The notes under the pieces were generated by a model, which was not told the DNA's origin, ran no database searches, and saw nothing but the letters and a program-made list of their open reading frames with translations. Shown piece after piece: positions 45,822 to 54,199 of a stretch of 64,000 nt of DNA. This DNA is from Agrobacterium albertimagni AOL15 (GTDB taxonomy: Bacteria > Pseudomonadota > Alphaproteobacteria > Rhizobiales > Rhizobiaceae): the NCBI RefSeq assembly GCF_000300855.1, contig NZ_ALJF01000008.1, forward strand, positions 186,001 through 250,000, given 5' to 3'. A program made the position numbers and the translations under genes. Each line of letters starts with the position of its first letter. Positions within the stretch are counted from its first letter, which is position 1.

Positions 45822-46106
45822 ATGAAAACACTAGGAATTGCCGCTATGGTGACAATGGAGACAATCGGACCAAAGGCTGGCTGTGACGGGATCGCTGTAG
45901 AGGTGCGTGGAGACCTGTCCTCTCCCGTGCGGAGCTTCGGAGAGAGGCTCAAGTTGTGGTGGCGGAGACGCAAGACGCGTGCGCACCTTTCGCAACTGAC
46001 GGAAGAGCAATTGCTAGATGTCGGACTGTCGCCTGAGATGGCTTCGCGTGAAATAAGCAAATCTCGGCTCTTGCTGCTCGATCGGCCGGTCCAGCCGCCG
46101 TTCTGA
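45822..46106 (+). CDS. DUF1127 protein, divergent from MocR
   Basis: 94 residues. The C-terminal DUF1127 signature is 'RAHLSQLTEEQLLDVGLSPEMASREISK', preceded by an Arg-rich 'LKLWWRRRKTR' helix. The N-terminal 30 residues are an extension not seen in the 25385 copy. GAGGGG lies before the ATG at 45822. Two GACAAT elements (45851-45865) fall in codons 10-15. Probably controlled by the neighbouring MocR protein. In several alphaproteobacteria, DUF1127 genes are paired with MocR genes like this. Confidence 0.82.
   Translation: MKTLGIAAMVTMETIGPKAGCDGIAVEVRGDLSSPVRSFGERLKLWWRRRKTRAHLSQLTEEQLLDVGLSPEMASREISKSRLLLLDRPVQPPF
45851..45865 (+). promoter_or_regulatory. tandem GACAAT elements in the DUF1127 start region
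   Basis: GACAAT at 45851-45856 and again at 45860-45865, starts 9 bases apart, on the plus strand just inside the DUF1127 gene. The same arrangement occurs inside the MocR gene at 45600-45614. Suggests a set of MocR-binding sites on both sides of the shared promoter. Confidence 0.42.
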
Positions 46107-46493
46107 TCAGCAGTCTTTTCCGCCATTGGCCCAGCGAACGACGTCCTGGCGAATCCGTGGCGCCACATCCTCGTTCAGGAGGGGGCCGAATGCGTCCAGC
46201 CGAGGGGGCTTTCCTTCCGCTTGAACCACCAGCACGGGGCGGTCGTCGCGTGAGCCCTTGCGCACCAGGAGGATGCGTGGACGACCGGAGAAGGAGCTGA
46301 GTTCAGGGGAAAGCTGGTAGGCCTTGAATGCGGCGTCGCCCGACTTGAACCAGCAGGTGTTCGCAGCGACGGCGACCTTTTCCATGATGTCGAGGGCCGA
46401 TTGTCCGTTCGCAGGAGGACGCGGAGCCTCAGGCTTGCAGGCCGCGAGGCCGGCTGCTGCGACGAGAATGGCTGGGAGGGCAAGGCGGCGCAT
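46107..46493 (-). CDS. small lipoprotein of unknown function
   Basis: 128 residues. The lipobox 'AAAGLAAC' at about residues 12-19 predicts lipid attachment at the Cys. The mature part 'GQSALDIMEKVAVAANTCWFKSGDAAFKAYQLSPELSSFSGRPRILLV' has one or two further Cys. No family recognised. It lies on the same strand as the pur genes, starting 61 bases after purQ, so it may be read from the same transcript. Its end abuts the DUF1127 stop with no gap. Confidence 0.72.
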   Translation of the reverse strand: MRRLALPAILVAAAGLAACKPEAPRPPANGQSALDIMEKVAVAANTCWFKSGDAAFKAYQLSPELSSFSGRPRILLVRKGSRDDRPVLVVQAEGKPPRLDAFGPLLNEDVAPRIRQDVVRWANGGKDC

Positions 46494-46554
46494 GGGCGAA
46501 CTTTCGGCTGATGGCCGCCTTCCCTTAAAGGTCTGTGTTTAAGCGAAGCTTACC

Positions 46555-47226
46555 TCAGGCAGCAATCACGTCCAGCGCGGAGGCGAAGATGCCGCGACCG
46601 TCATTGCCGCCATGCGCGGCTTCGATTAGATTTTCCGGATGCGGCATCATGCCGAGAACGTTGCCGCGTCCGTTGACGACGCCGGCGATGTCGTTCATCG
46701 AGCCGTTCGGATTGGTGCCCTCGGCATAGCGGAAGACGATCTGGCCGTTGCCTTCGATCGTCTTCAGCGTCTCGGCGTCGGCGAAATAGTTACCGTCGTG
46801 GTGAGCGACCGGGCAGCGGATGATCTGGCCCTTGGCATAGGCGCGGGTGAAGTCGGTATCGGCGTTGACGACCTCGAGCTTGATTTCCTTGCAGACGAAT
46901 TTCAGCGAGGTGTTGCGCATCAGGGCGCCTGGCAGCATCCCGGCTTCGACCAGGATCTGGAAGCCGTTGCAGACGCCGATGACCTTGACGCCCTTTTCGG
47001 CCTTTTCCTTGATCGCCTGCATGACCGGCATGCGGGCGGCAATCGCGCCGCAGCGCAGGTAGTCGCCATAGGAGAAGCCGCCGGGGATGACGATCAGGTC
47101 GACATCCGGGATCTCGGTCTCCGTCTGCCAGATCGTGACAGGCGCATGGCCGGAGATCTTGGTGAGCGCCGCGATCATGTCGCGGTCACGGTTGAGGCCT
47201 GGGAGCTGGACGACGGCTGATTTCAT
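46555..47226 (-). CDS. purQ: phosphoribosylformylglycinamidine synthase subunit PurQ
   Basis: 223 residues, a class I glutamine amidotransferase that supplies ammonia to PurL. '[21 protein letters not shown]' and the nucleophile Cys in '[19 protein letters not shown]' are conserved, as is 'VAHHDGNYF' with the catalytic His. The ATG at 47226 overlaps the stop of the preceding small coiled-coil gene (ATGA). Confidence 0.97.
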   Translation of the reverse strand: MKSAVVQLPGLNRDRDMIAALTKISGHAPVTIWQTETEIPDVDLIVIPGGFSYGDYLRCGAIAARMPVMQAIKEKAEKGVKVIGVCNGFQILVEAGMLPGALMRNTSLKFVCKEIKLEVVNADTDFTRAYAKGQIIRCPVAHHDGNYFADAETLKTIEGNGQIVFRYAEGTNPNGSMNDIAGVVNGRGNVLGMMPHPENLIEAAHGGNDGRGIFASALDVIAA

Positions 47227-47480
47227 GGCTGTGGCTCGAACCTTGCTTGGGCTTCCTGGAACTCGCGCAGTTCCAGACGATTATCGATCCGGTCTAACCG
47301 GCTTTCGAAGTGTCCGACGGTTGCTCGCAGGTTGTTCACGTCACCCTGCAGTGCATGCAATTGCGCGCGTATTGTCTGATTATCCGCGCGCAACTCGCTG
47401 ATGGCGAAGTCGACCCTGTCAAGTTTCTGGTGGAGCTTCTTCAGAAGCTCGAACATCAATTCGCTGGTGACTTCAGCCAT
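47223..47480 (-). CDS. small coiled-coil protein in the pur operon
   Basis: 85 residues. '[63 protein letters not shown]' has heptad-like Leu/Ile spacing over about 60 residues, a likely dimeric coiled coil. AGGAGA before the ATG at 47480 is a good site. Its stop overlaps the purQ start, so translation is coupled. There is no enzymatic motif. Nothing is known to me of its role; its place between purS and purQ makes a link to the FGAM synthase complex possible but unproven. Confidence 0.78.
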   Translation of the reverse strand: MAEVTSELMFELLKKLHQKLDRVDFAISELRADNQTIRAQLHALQGDVNNLRATVGHFESRLDRIDNRLELREFQEAQARFEPQP

Positions 47481-47499
47481 CGCGCATCTCCTACAACCC

Positions 47500-47742
47500 T
47501 CAGGCGATGGAGATAGTATATTTCTCGATGACCGTGTTGGCGAGGAGCTTTTCACACATGGCCTTGAGGTCGCTTTCCGCCTTCGCCTTGTCGGTGCCTT
47601 CGACTTCGAGGTCGAAGACCTTGCCCTGGCGCACCTGGCCGACGCCGTCGAAGCCAAGTGCGCCGAGGGCGCCTTCGATGGCCTTGCCCTGGGGGTCAAG
47701 AACGCCGTTCTTCAGGGTGACGGTGACGCGTGCCTTGATCAC
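47500..47742 (-). CDS. purS: phosphoribosylformylglycinamidine synthase subunit PurS
   Basis: 80 residues. 'IKARVTVTLKNGVLDPQGKAIEGALGALGF' is the usual N-terminus and 'GKVFDLEVEG' the second strand. PurS dimers bring PurQ and PurL together. The GTG at 47742 is used, since the GGAGAAGAG site lies just before it; a TTG at 47757 would place the site inside the gene. Confidence 0.94.
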   Translation of the reverse strand: MIKARVTVTLKNGVLDPQGKAIEGALGALGFDGVGQVRQGKVFDLEVEGTDKAKAESDLKAMCEKLLANTVIEKYTISIA

Positions 47743-47760
47743 TGATCTCTTCTCCAAAGC

Positions 47761-48525
47761 TTACTTGACGAGAACCGGGCCTGTGCCACGGATCGGTTCG
47801 TTTTCATTCATGATGCCGAGACGACGGGCGACTTCCTGATAGGCTTCGAGCAGTCCGCCCAGGTCCTGACGGAAGCGGTCCTTGTCGAGCTTCTCGCGGG
47901 TCTCGATGTCCCACAGACGGCAGCTGTCCGGAGAGATTTCGTCGGCGAGGATGATGCGCATCATGTCGCCTTCATAGAGGCGGCCGCATTCGATCTTGAA
48001 GTCGACGAGCTGGATGCCGATGCCGAGGAAGAGGCCGGAGAGGAAGTCGTTGACACGGATGGCAAGCGCCATGATGTCGTCGAGTTCTGCAGGGTTCGCC
48101 CAGCCGAAGGCGGTGATGTGCTCTTCAGAGACCATCGGGTCACCGAGCGTGTCCGACTTGTAGTAGAATTCGATGATCGAGCGCGGCAAAACGATGCCTT
48201 CCTCGATGCCGAGGCGGGTCGAGAGCGAGCCGGCTGCGACATTGCGCACGACGATCTCGAGCGGAATGATCTCGACTTCCTTGATCAGTTGCTCGCGCAT
48301 ATTCATGCGGCGGATGAAATGGGTCGGAATGCCGATCTTGTTCAGATGCGTGAAGACGTATTCGGAGATGCGGTTGTTCAGAACCCCTTTCCCGTCGATG
48401 ACTTCATGCTTCTTCTTGTTGAATGCCGTTGCATCATCCTTGAAGAACTGGATCAGCGTGCCGGGCTCGGGACCTTCATAGAGGATCTTTGCCTTGCCCT
48501 CGTAAACGCGGCGGCGACGGTTCAT
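47761..48525 (-). CDS. purC: SAICAR synthase
   Basis: 254 residues. It joins CAIR and aspartate with ATP. '[30 protein letters not shown]' contains the ATP loop, '[21 protein letters not shown]' is the signature, and '[14 protein letters not shown]' and '[14 protein letters not shown]' the metal and substrate sites. First of the purC-purS-coiled coil-purQ unit. The ATG is at 48525. The 243-base gap upstream faces the divergent DUF1476 gene; no clear terminator or riboswitch is visible there. Confidence 0.97.
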   Translation of the reverse strand: MNRRRRVYEGKAKILYEGPEPGTLIQFFKDDATAFNKKKHEVIDGKGVLNNRISEYVFTHLNKIGIPTHFIRRMNMREQLIKEVEIIPLEIVVRNVAAGSLSTRLGIEEGIVLPRSIIEFYYKSDTLGDPMVSEEHITAFGWANPAELDDIMALAIRVNDFLSGLFLGIGIQLVDFKIECGRLYEGDMMRIILADEISPDSCRLWDIETREKLDKDRFRQDLGGLLEAYQEVARRLGIMNENEPIRGTGPVLVK

Positions 48526-48768
48526 GGGTGGTTTTCTCTATTGTTGGCATCCCGGCGCCAGTTGCGCGGATGCAGTGGATCGGTCTTTGAAGCGGTCCCT
48601 TAACGGAAAACCTCGGTTTTCACAATGCGCAGATCACCCCTTCCTGCCAAAACGTCGCGCCATCGGAGACTCAGTTGGAATCGCGGAAGTTTGCATTGCA
48701 CTTTGTACTCCCTTTTGATTAATGGGGAAACCAAACCGCGTTATGACGGGACAGAACGGGAGATCGAT

Positions 48769-49083
48769 ATGAGCGGCATGAGTGATCGCGAAAAGGCCTT
48801 CGAAAACAAGTTCGCACACGACCAGGAGCTTCGCTTCAAGGCGGAAGCCCGCCGCAACAAGCTGGTTGGCCTCTGGGCAGCCGGCCTGCTCGGTAAGGCT
48901 GACCCGGACGCCTATGCGAAGGAAGTCATCGCTGCCGATTTCGAAGAGGCTGGCGACGAGGACGTGATCCGCAAGGTCATGGGTGATCTGACCGCCGGCG
49001 GCGTGTCGATCACTGACGAAGAGCTGCGCGCTAAAATGATCGAGTTCCTCGGCCAGGCCATCGAGCAGATCCAGAACAGCTAA
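48769..49083 (+). CDS. DUF1476 protein, F1-ATPase inhibitor zeta subunit
   Basis: 104 residues. 'MSGMSDREKAFENKFAHDQELRFKAEARRNKLVGLWAAGLLG' matches the N-terminus of the alphaproteobacterial zeta subunit, first defined in Paracoccus denitrificans, which inserts into F1 and blocks ATP hydrolysis. The C-terminus 'DLTAGGVSITDEELRAKMIEFLGQAI' forms a helical bundle. In non-respiring or fermentative relatives inhibition is weak, so the strength of inhibition here is uncertain. The ATG at 48769 has GGGAG six bases before it. Confidence 0.9.
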   Translation: MSGMSDREKAFENKFAHDQELRFKAEARRNKLVGLWAAGLLGKADPDAYAKEVIAADFEEAGDEDVIRKVMGDLTAGGVSITDEELRAKMIEFLGQAIEQIQNS

Positions 49084-49107
49084 TCCAGCGATCGAGTTCT
49101 GAAAGAC

Positions 49108-49142
49108 AATCCGCCCGGGCTCAGCCTTGGGCGGATTTTTTG
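49108..49142. terminator. bidirectional terminator between DUF1476 and the GGDEF-EAL gene
   Basis: AATCCGCCC / GGGCGGATT (49108-49116 and 49129-49137), loop of 12, then a T run. It overlaps the 3' end of the GGDEF-EAL gene. Confidence 0.85.
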
Positions 49143-51649
49143 TTTCTGAGGTGTTCGGAAACGTCACTGAAGCCGGCCGGGCGGGCAAGGCCGTAACCCT
49201 GTAGGACGTCGCAGCCGAGCCGGGCGAGAATGCGGGCATGCTCTTCTGTCTCCACGCCCTCGGCCGTCACCTTGATCCCGAGCGAGCGCGCGATCTGGAT
49301 GATCGATTTCACCAGGATCCGCTGCTCCTGGCTGTCGGGCACGTCCTCTATCAGCTGCCGATCGATCTTCAGGGTGGTCGGCTTGAGGTTCAAAAGCCCA
49401 ACGATCGATGCATGGCCGGTGCCGAAGTCGTCGATCTCGATGTCGATCGCGAGACGTCGCAACATGTCGAGATTGCTCATGACGGCTGCGTCCTGACGAT
49501 CCAGGAAGACGCTCTCCAGAAGTTCGAATGACACCGTGCCCGGCTTGATGTGGAGATCGGCGAGGCCTCGTGCGAGCTCCGGATCCGTCAAGCGCCGGGC
49601 CGAGACGTTCACGGAGATCTTCGGCGGCGCAATGCCTTCCTCGCGCCAGACTTCGAGGTCGCGAAGCGCCTTTTCGAGGATCAGGCCGTCGATCTGGGCC
49701 AGGACACCATACTCTTCGGCAATCGGAAGGAACTTGTCGGGCCCCAGGATGCCGCGCGTCGGATGGCGCCAGCGTGCGAGGCATTCCGCGCCGACAACGG
49801 CGCGTGTGCGCGCGTCGAACTGCAGCTGGTAGTGCGGGAAGATCTCGTCGTTCTCCAGGGCGCGCAGAAGTTCGCTGGACAGGCGGTTGGTGTCGGCAAG
49901 CAACGTCCGGCTTGCCTGCTTGTAAAATTCGAACCGGTTGCGACCGAGATTTTTCGCCTTGTAGAGGGCGATATCGGCATTCTGCAGCAACTGTTTCGGA
50001 TCGATGTCGCGGGCCAGCGTATGGGCGATGCCAATGCTCGCCCCAAATCGACATTCCTGGCCGTTGTACCAGGCCGGCTGGCGCATCTGGTCGATGATGC
50101 GGCTGGCGATGGCGGCAAGGGTGGCGGTTGCGCCATCGTGGTCGATCAGGACGACAAACTCGTCTCCGCCGATTCGCGCGGCAAAGTCGCTGACGCGGAT
50201 GTTGTCGCGCAAGATGCGGGCCGCCAGTGTCAGCATGGCGTCGCCGGCGCCGTGGCCCAGCGTATCGTTGATCTGCTTGAAGCGGTCGAGGTCGATGTGC
50301 AGGATCGCGATGCCGGAACCGAGCGTACCCTTGCCGACGCGCCATTCTTCGAGCTTTTCCTCCAGATAGCGCCGGTTCGGCAAACCCGTGAGGTAGTCGT
50401 GCAGGGCGGACTGCTCGGCCTCGAGCCGGGTCCGCTCGAGTTCCGCGTTGCGCGCTTCGGCCAGCATCTTCTGCTGCTCGAGTTCCTGTCGCAGGCGCTG
50501 ATCCTCGGTGACGTCCCAGTTTACGCCGATCATCTTCAGGCGGCCGTCGTGGTCCATGAAGGGGAGGCTGTTGGAACGGATGTAGCGCGTGCTGCCGTCC
50601 CGGGCGATGATCCGGTAATTGTCGGTGAAGGGCTTCAGTTCGGCGATTTTAGTCGCAACGTAAGCCAGGGTCCGGGCTCGGTCTTCCGGATGCAGTTTGC
50701 TCTCCCAGAAGCCGCCGATCTGCACTTCACAATCGTTGTCGACCTCGAAGATGCGGCGCATCCCTTCGTCCCATTCGCTCGTGCCAGCGTCGAAATCCGT
50801 CTCGAAGATGCCGATCCCGGAAATGTCGATGGCGAGCTTCAGACGGCGAGAGAGGCCCTCCAGCCATTCTTCCTGCTGCTTGCGGGCGCTGATGTCGGTG
50901 TCGGTGCCGATGATGCGGGCGGGCTTGCCGTCTTCGTCGCGCTCCACGCAGGCGCCTCGGCACTCGATCCAGACATAGTGTCCGTCCCGGTGAAGCTCCC
51001 TGTACTGGAAGACGCTATAATCCGGGTCGCCCGCATTCTGCCGTTCGATGCAATGTAAGACGCGCTCGCGATCCTGAGGATGCACGAGTTCCAGCCAATC
51101 CTCCATGGTCGGTGGAAAGGTGTCGTTCGGTCCCATTCCCCGGATCTCGCGCCAGACGTCGGAGTAATAGAGTTCGCCCGAGCTGCGTTGATCCCAGACG
51201 CCCAAGAGCGAGCCGACGAGCGCGTGGTTCCAGCGGCTTTCGCGCTCCTGTACGTCATTCAACTGGCGACGAAGGTATGTCACATCCGTCATCTGGAGGA
51301 GGACTGAACCGTCCAGAGAGCCTGCGGTAGCATGGCCCGCCAGAGTGACGACGAAATGCCTTGCGTCACTGCCCGGCGTCGATATTTCCAGTGTCGACGG
51401 AGCCCCGTCCATCAACCGACCAAGGGCGAGCACCAGTTTGGCGGCGTCGGCGCCCTGCAGGTGGCCGGCCAAATTGTCGCCGGGCACAATAGTCTCCCCA
51501 AGGGCCGCCCCCAAAGCCTTGTTCATCGTGCGGATGATGCCGTCGGGATTGAGCCACGCCGCCGGCCAGGGGAGGCAGGCGATGTCGATGCCACCCGCGC
51601 CGGGGGTGGATGGAGAGGCCGCTTGTGGGCGCAAAATCAGGCTCCTCAC
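49121..51649 (-). CDS. PAS-GGDEF-EAL cyclic di-GMP enzyme
   Basis: 842 residues, no membrane helix. PAS-like regions lie at about 30-150, 150-260 (with 'EYRELHRDGHYVWIECRGACVERDEDGKPARIIGTDTDI', a PAC motif) and 270-390. The GGDEF domain (about 415-580) has 'ARIGGDEFVVLIDHDG', which is intact. The EAL domain (about 590-835) has 'GAECLARWRHP' (ECL instead of EAL), 'KISVNVSARRL', 'IEIDDFGTGHASI', 'LKIDRQLIEDV' and 'TAEGVETEEHARIL'. All metal residues seem present, so phosphodiesterase activity is plausible. A CtrA-type box lies 35 bases upstream. Confidence 0.9.
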   Translation of the reverse strand: MRSLILRPQAASPSTPGAGGIDIACLPWPAAWLNPDGIIRTMNKALGAALGETIVPGDNLAGHLQGADAAKLVLALGRLMDGAPSTLEISTPGSDARHFVVTLAGHATAGSLDGSVLLQMTDVTYLRRQLNDVQERESRWNHALVGSLLGVWDQRSSGELYYSDVWREIRGMGPNDTFPPTMEDWLELVHPQDRERVLHCIERQNAGDPDYSVFQYRELHRDGHYVWIECRGACVERDEDGKPARIIGTDTDISARKQQEEWLEGLSRRLKLAIDISGIGIFETDFDAGTSEWDEGMRRIFEVDNDCEVQIGGFWESKLHPEDRARTLAYVATKIAELKPFTDNYRIIARDGSTRYIRSNSLPFMDHDGRLKMIGVNWDVTEDQRLRQELEQQKMLAEARNAELERTRLEAEQSALHDYLTGLPNRRYLEEKLEEWRVGKGTLGSGIAILHIDLDRFKQINDTLGHGAGDAMLTLAARILRDNIRVSDFAARIGGDEFVVLIDHDGATATLAAIASRIIDQMRQPAWYNGQECRFGASIGIAHTLARDIDPKQLLQNADIALYKAKNLGRNRFEFYKQASRTLLADTNRLSSELLRALENDEIFPHYQLQFDARTRAVVGAECLARWRHPTRGILGPDKFLPIAEEYGVLAQIDGLILEKALRDLEVWREEGIAPPKISVNVSARRLTDPELARGLADLHIKPGTVSFELLESVFLDRQDAAVMSNLDMLRRLAIDIEIDDFGTGHASIVGLLNLKPTTLKIDRQLIEDVPDSQEQRILVKSIIQIARSLGIKVTAEGVETEEHARILARLGCDVLQGYGLARPAGFSDVSEHLRNKKSAQG

Positions 51650-51683
51650 TTCACATGGTTGCGCGGAGTCTATGAGTACCCGC

Positions 51684-51698
51684 TTAAGAAGGACTTAA
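51684..51698 (-). promoter_or_regulatory. CtrA box TTAA-N7-TTAA
   Basis: TTAA (51684-51687), seven bases, TTAA (51695-51698), an exact match to the full CtrA consensus known from Caulobacter and rhizobia. It ends 35 bases upstream of the GGDEF-EAL start (51649), so CtrA may activate or repress it. The kinase cckA that drives CtrA lies in the same window. Confidence 0.6.
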
Positions 51699-51767
51699 AT
51701 TAGCCCTCACAATGCCGGGATTAACGCGTTGTTTGCAGCTCATCCGAAGTGGGCGACTGCTCCCGGC

Positions 51768-52322
51768 TCAACCCTGCAGACGGCCGAGAAACTGGGCGAA
51801 AACCATTGTGCCTTCCGGCCAGGGGCCGTGTCCGGATTCGGCGTTGATGTGACCCGATTCGCCGGCGTCGATGAGGAATGAACCCCAGGCATTGGCGATG
51901 TCCTCGGCATGGACATATTTGCCGAAGGGGTCATTCCGGCTCGCGATCAGGAGCGATGGAAAGGGCAGGGTCAGGCGCGGATAGGGGCCGAAGGTCATCA
52001 GATGCTTCGGCCGGATCTCGGGATTGGAGACATCGGGTGGGGCGACCAGAAAGGCGCCGGCGACCTTTTTCTTCATCTCCGGGATGGCGTGCACGATCGC
52101 GGGGACGCCGAGCGAATGACCGACGAGCACGACCGGCTTGGTGGCCGCGTTGACCTCTTCGGCAACGCGGGCGACCCAGTCATCGCGCACGGGCTTCGAC
52201 CATTCTGCCTGTTCCACGCGCCGCGCCGTCGACAGCTTGCCCTCCCACCGGGTTTGCCAGTGGTCGGGGCCGGAATTGGTATAGCCGGGAACGATCAGGA
52301 TTTCTGCATCTGAAACTTTCAT
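51768..52322 (-). CDS. RBBP9/YdeN-type serine hydrolase
   Basis: 184 residues. 'ILIVPGYTNSGPDHWQTRWE' is the family's N-terminal signature. The nucleophile Ser is in 'VVLVGHSLGVPAIVH', with Asp in 'LIASRNDPFG' and His in 'ESGHGPWPEG'. The YdeN/RBBP9 (DUF1234-like) family consists of small cytoplasmic hydrolases with unknown substrates. The ATG at 52322 gives the standard length; an earlier frame to 52403 is discarded. It is divergent from the tannase-family gene. Confidence 0.87.
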   Translation of the reverse strand: MKVSDAEILIVPGYTNSGPDHWQTRWEGKLSTARRVEQAEWSKPVRDDWVARVAEEVNAATKPVVLVGHSLGVPAIVHAIPEMKKKVAGAFLVAPPDVSNPEIRPKHLMTFGPYPRLTLPFPSLLIASRNDPFGKYVHAEDIANAWGSFLIDAGESGHINAESGHGPWPEGTMVFAQFLGRLQG

Positions 52323-52490
52323 GGCCCCTATCTGCTGTCCCGCATGGTCCTCGTCAAGATTGGGGCAGCCTGCAGGATCGTAAAAAAATAATACGCAACA
52401 CATACTAGTTCGAGTTTGGCGTCGATGTTAAGATCGCGTCGTGCCCGGATCGGGAGGAGATCGATCAGGGCCGTTACCGGGAGGAATTTC

Positions 52491-54149
52491 ATGAAGCACG
52501 TCCATTTGACGGCGGCGGCACTGCTGCTGCTCGGCCTTGATCCGTCTGCCGCGAAGGCGGCCATCGCTTGCGCCGACCTCGCCAAGTCAGAGAACCAACC
52601 ATCCGATGTGACGATCACCGAGGCTGTTGAGACGCCGCCGGGCGACGAGGTTTCCGTCGCTCATTGCCTGGTCAGGGGCAAAACGCCCGACAGGCAGGGG
52701 ATCGATGGGAAGACCTATACGATCCGCTTCGAGTTGCGGTTGCCGGTCGAATGGAACGAGCGTTTCGTCCATCAGTTCAACGGCGGAAATGACGGCGCGG
52801 TCGTGCCGGCGCTCGGTCCGCTTCTCGGTGGTCGCAAGAGTGACACGGCACTGGGACGCGGCTACGCCGTTGTTTCGAGCGATGCCGGCCATGACGGCAA
52901 TACCAATCCAGACCGAGGGCTGGCTGGCGGTGCGGCCTTCGGCTTTGATCCACAGGCGCGCCGTGACTATGGCTACGGCGCCGTTGCGACCCTGCAGCCG
53001 CTCGCCGAACAGATCGTCGAGACACACTACGGCAAGCCGATCGCCTATCGCTACGGGATTGGCAGCTCCAATGGCGGCCGGCACGGCATGATGGCGGCGG
53101 AGCGTATGCCCGAGGTCTTCGACGGATTGCTGGTCGGCTATCCCGGTTTTAATCTGCCGAAGGCGGCGATCCAGCATGCGCTCGATATCCAGGCCTGGTC
53201 GAAGGTCGATGCCGACATTGCAAAGGCGTTCAGTCGGGATGACCTGAAGCTGGTGGCGGATGGCGTTCTGGCCGCCTGCGACAGCCTCGATGGTGTCTCG
53301 GACGGCATGGTTGCGGATGCCGACGCTTGCGAAGCGACTTTCAAGATCGAGACCCTTGCCTGCGAGAGCGGGGCAAACACCGGCTGCCTTCGTCCGGAAC
53401 AGATCGAGGCGCTCAAGACATCCGTCGCCGGTCCCAAAGACGCCAAGGGCAGGGCGCTCTATACGAACTGGATCTTCGATACCGGCATTGCCTCTGGTAA
53501 CTGGCGCACCTGGAAGCTCGAAAGCCCGATCGAACCCTGGGGTAACAGGCCGATCATCGGGGTGATGGGGGCAGCGTCGCTGGCCCAGGTCTTCACGACA
53601 CCGCCAACGGAAGTGGGTGGCACGCCGGACGAGCTGATCGCCTTCCTGCGCGACTTCGACGTTGTGCGCGACGGTGCGAAGATTGCAGCCACCGACGACA
53701 CCTTTACCGAGTCGGCCATGGACTTCATGGTGCCGCCCGGTGCCGATGATCCGCGGCTCGATGCCTTCCGGGAGGCGGGCAACAAGATGCTCGTCTTCCA
53801 CGGCAATTCCGATCCGGTCTTCTCGGTCGTCGATACGGTTGACTGGTACAAGAAGCTCGATGCCAACCATGATGGCAAGGCGTCGGATTTCGTGAAGCTC
53901 TACCGCATCCCCGGAATGCCGCATGGGGCCAGTGGTCCGAGCTTCAACGACTTCGATTTCTTCACGCCACTCGTCGACTGGGTGGAGCAGGGCAAGGCGC
54001 CCTCCGGCGTTGCGGCAGGGATCACGCAAGACAATGCGGAAGCGGCCACGCTCGGCGGGACGCGCTTCCTTTATTGCCCCTATCCCGCCGTGACGCGTGC
54101 CGCGGACGATCCCTCCGCCGAAGGCGAGGGCCGCTATATCTGCCGTTGA
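52491..54149 (+). CDS. secreted tannase/feruloyl esterase-family protein
   Basis: 552 residues. The signal peptide ends near 'DPSAAKAA'. The tannase fold is indicated by 'WNERFVHQFNGGNDGAV', the nucleophile in 'YGIGSSNGGRHGMMAAERMPEVFDG', the acid 'MLVFHGNSDPVFS' and the His 'RIPGMPHGASGP', with a lid domain at about 260-400. Classic members carry a disulfide between Cys next to the Ser and Cys next to the His (CS-D-HC). Here the residue before Ser is Ser and that after His is Gly, so that bridge is absent. The likely substrate is an aromatic ester, exact one unknown. GGGAGGAA before the ATG at 52491 is strong. A hairpin terminator follows. Confidence 0.85.
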   Translation: MKHVHLTAAALLLLGLDPSAAKAAIACADLAKSENQPSDVTITEAVETPPGDEVSVAHCLVRGKTPDRQGIDGKTYTIRFELRLPVEWNERFVHQFNGGNDGAVVPALGPLLGGRKSDTALGRGYAVVSSDAGHDGNTNPDRGLAGGAAFGFDPQARRDYGYGAVATLQPLAEQIVETHYGKPIAYRYGIGSSNGGRHGMMAAERMPEVFDGLLVGYPGFNLPKAAIQHALDIQAWSKVDADIAKAFSRDDLKLVADGVLAACDSLDGVSDGMVADADACEATFKIETLACESGANTGCLRPEQIEALKTSVAGPKDAKGRALYTNWIFDTGIASGNWRTWKLESPIEPWGNRPIIGVMGAASLAQVFTTPPTEVGGTPDELIAFLRDFDVVRDGAKIAATDDTFTESAMDFMVPPGADDPRLDAFREAGNKMLVFHGNSDPVFSVVDTVDWYKKLDANHDGKASDFVKLYRIPGMPHGASGPSFNDFDFFTPLVDWVEQGKAPSGVAAGITQDNAEAATLGGTRFLYCPYPAVTRAADDPSAEGEGRYICR

Positions 54150-54155
54150 CGGTCC

Positions 54156-54193
54156 AGCCCCGGCAGCGGCACTGCCGATCTGCCGGGGCTTTC
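54156..54193 (+). terminator. hairpin after the tannase-family gene
   Basis: Perfect 11-base arms AGCCCCGGCAG / CTGCCGGGGCT (54156-54166 and 54180-54190), followed only by TTC. A probable terminator with a weak tail. Confidence 0.6.
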
Positions 54194-54199
54194 ACGGCT

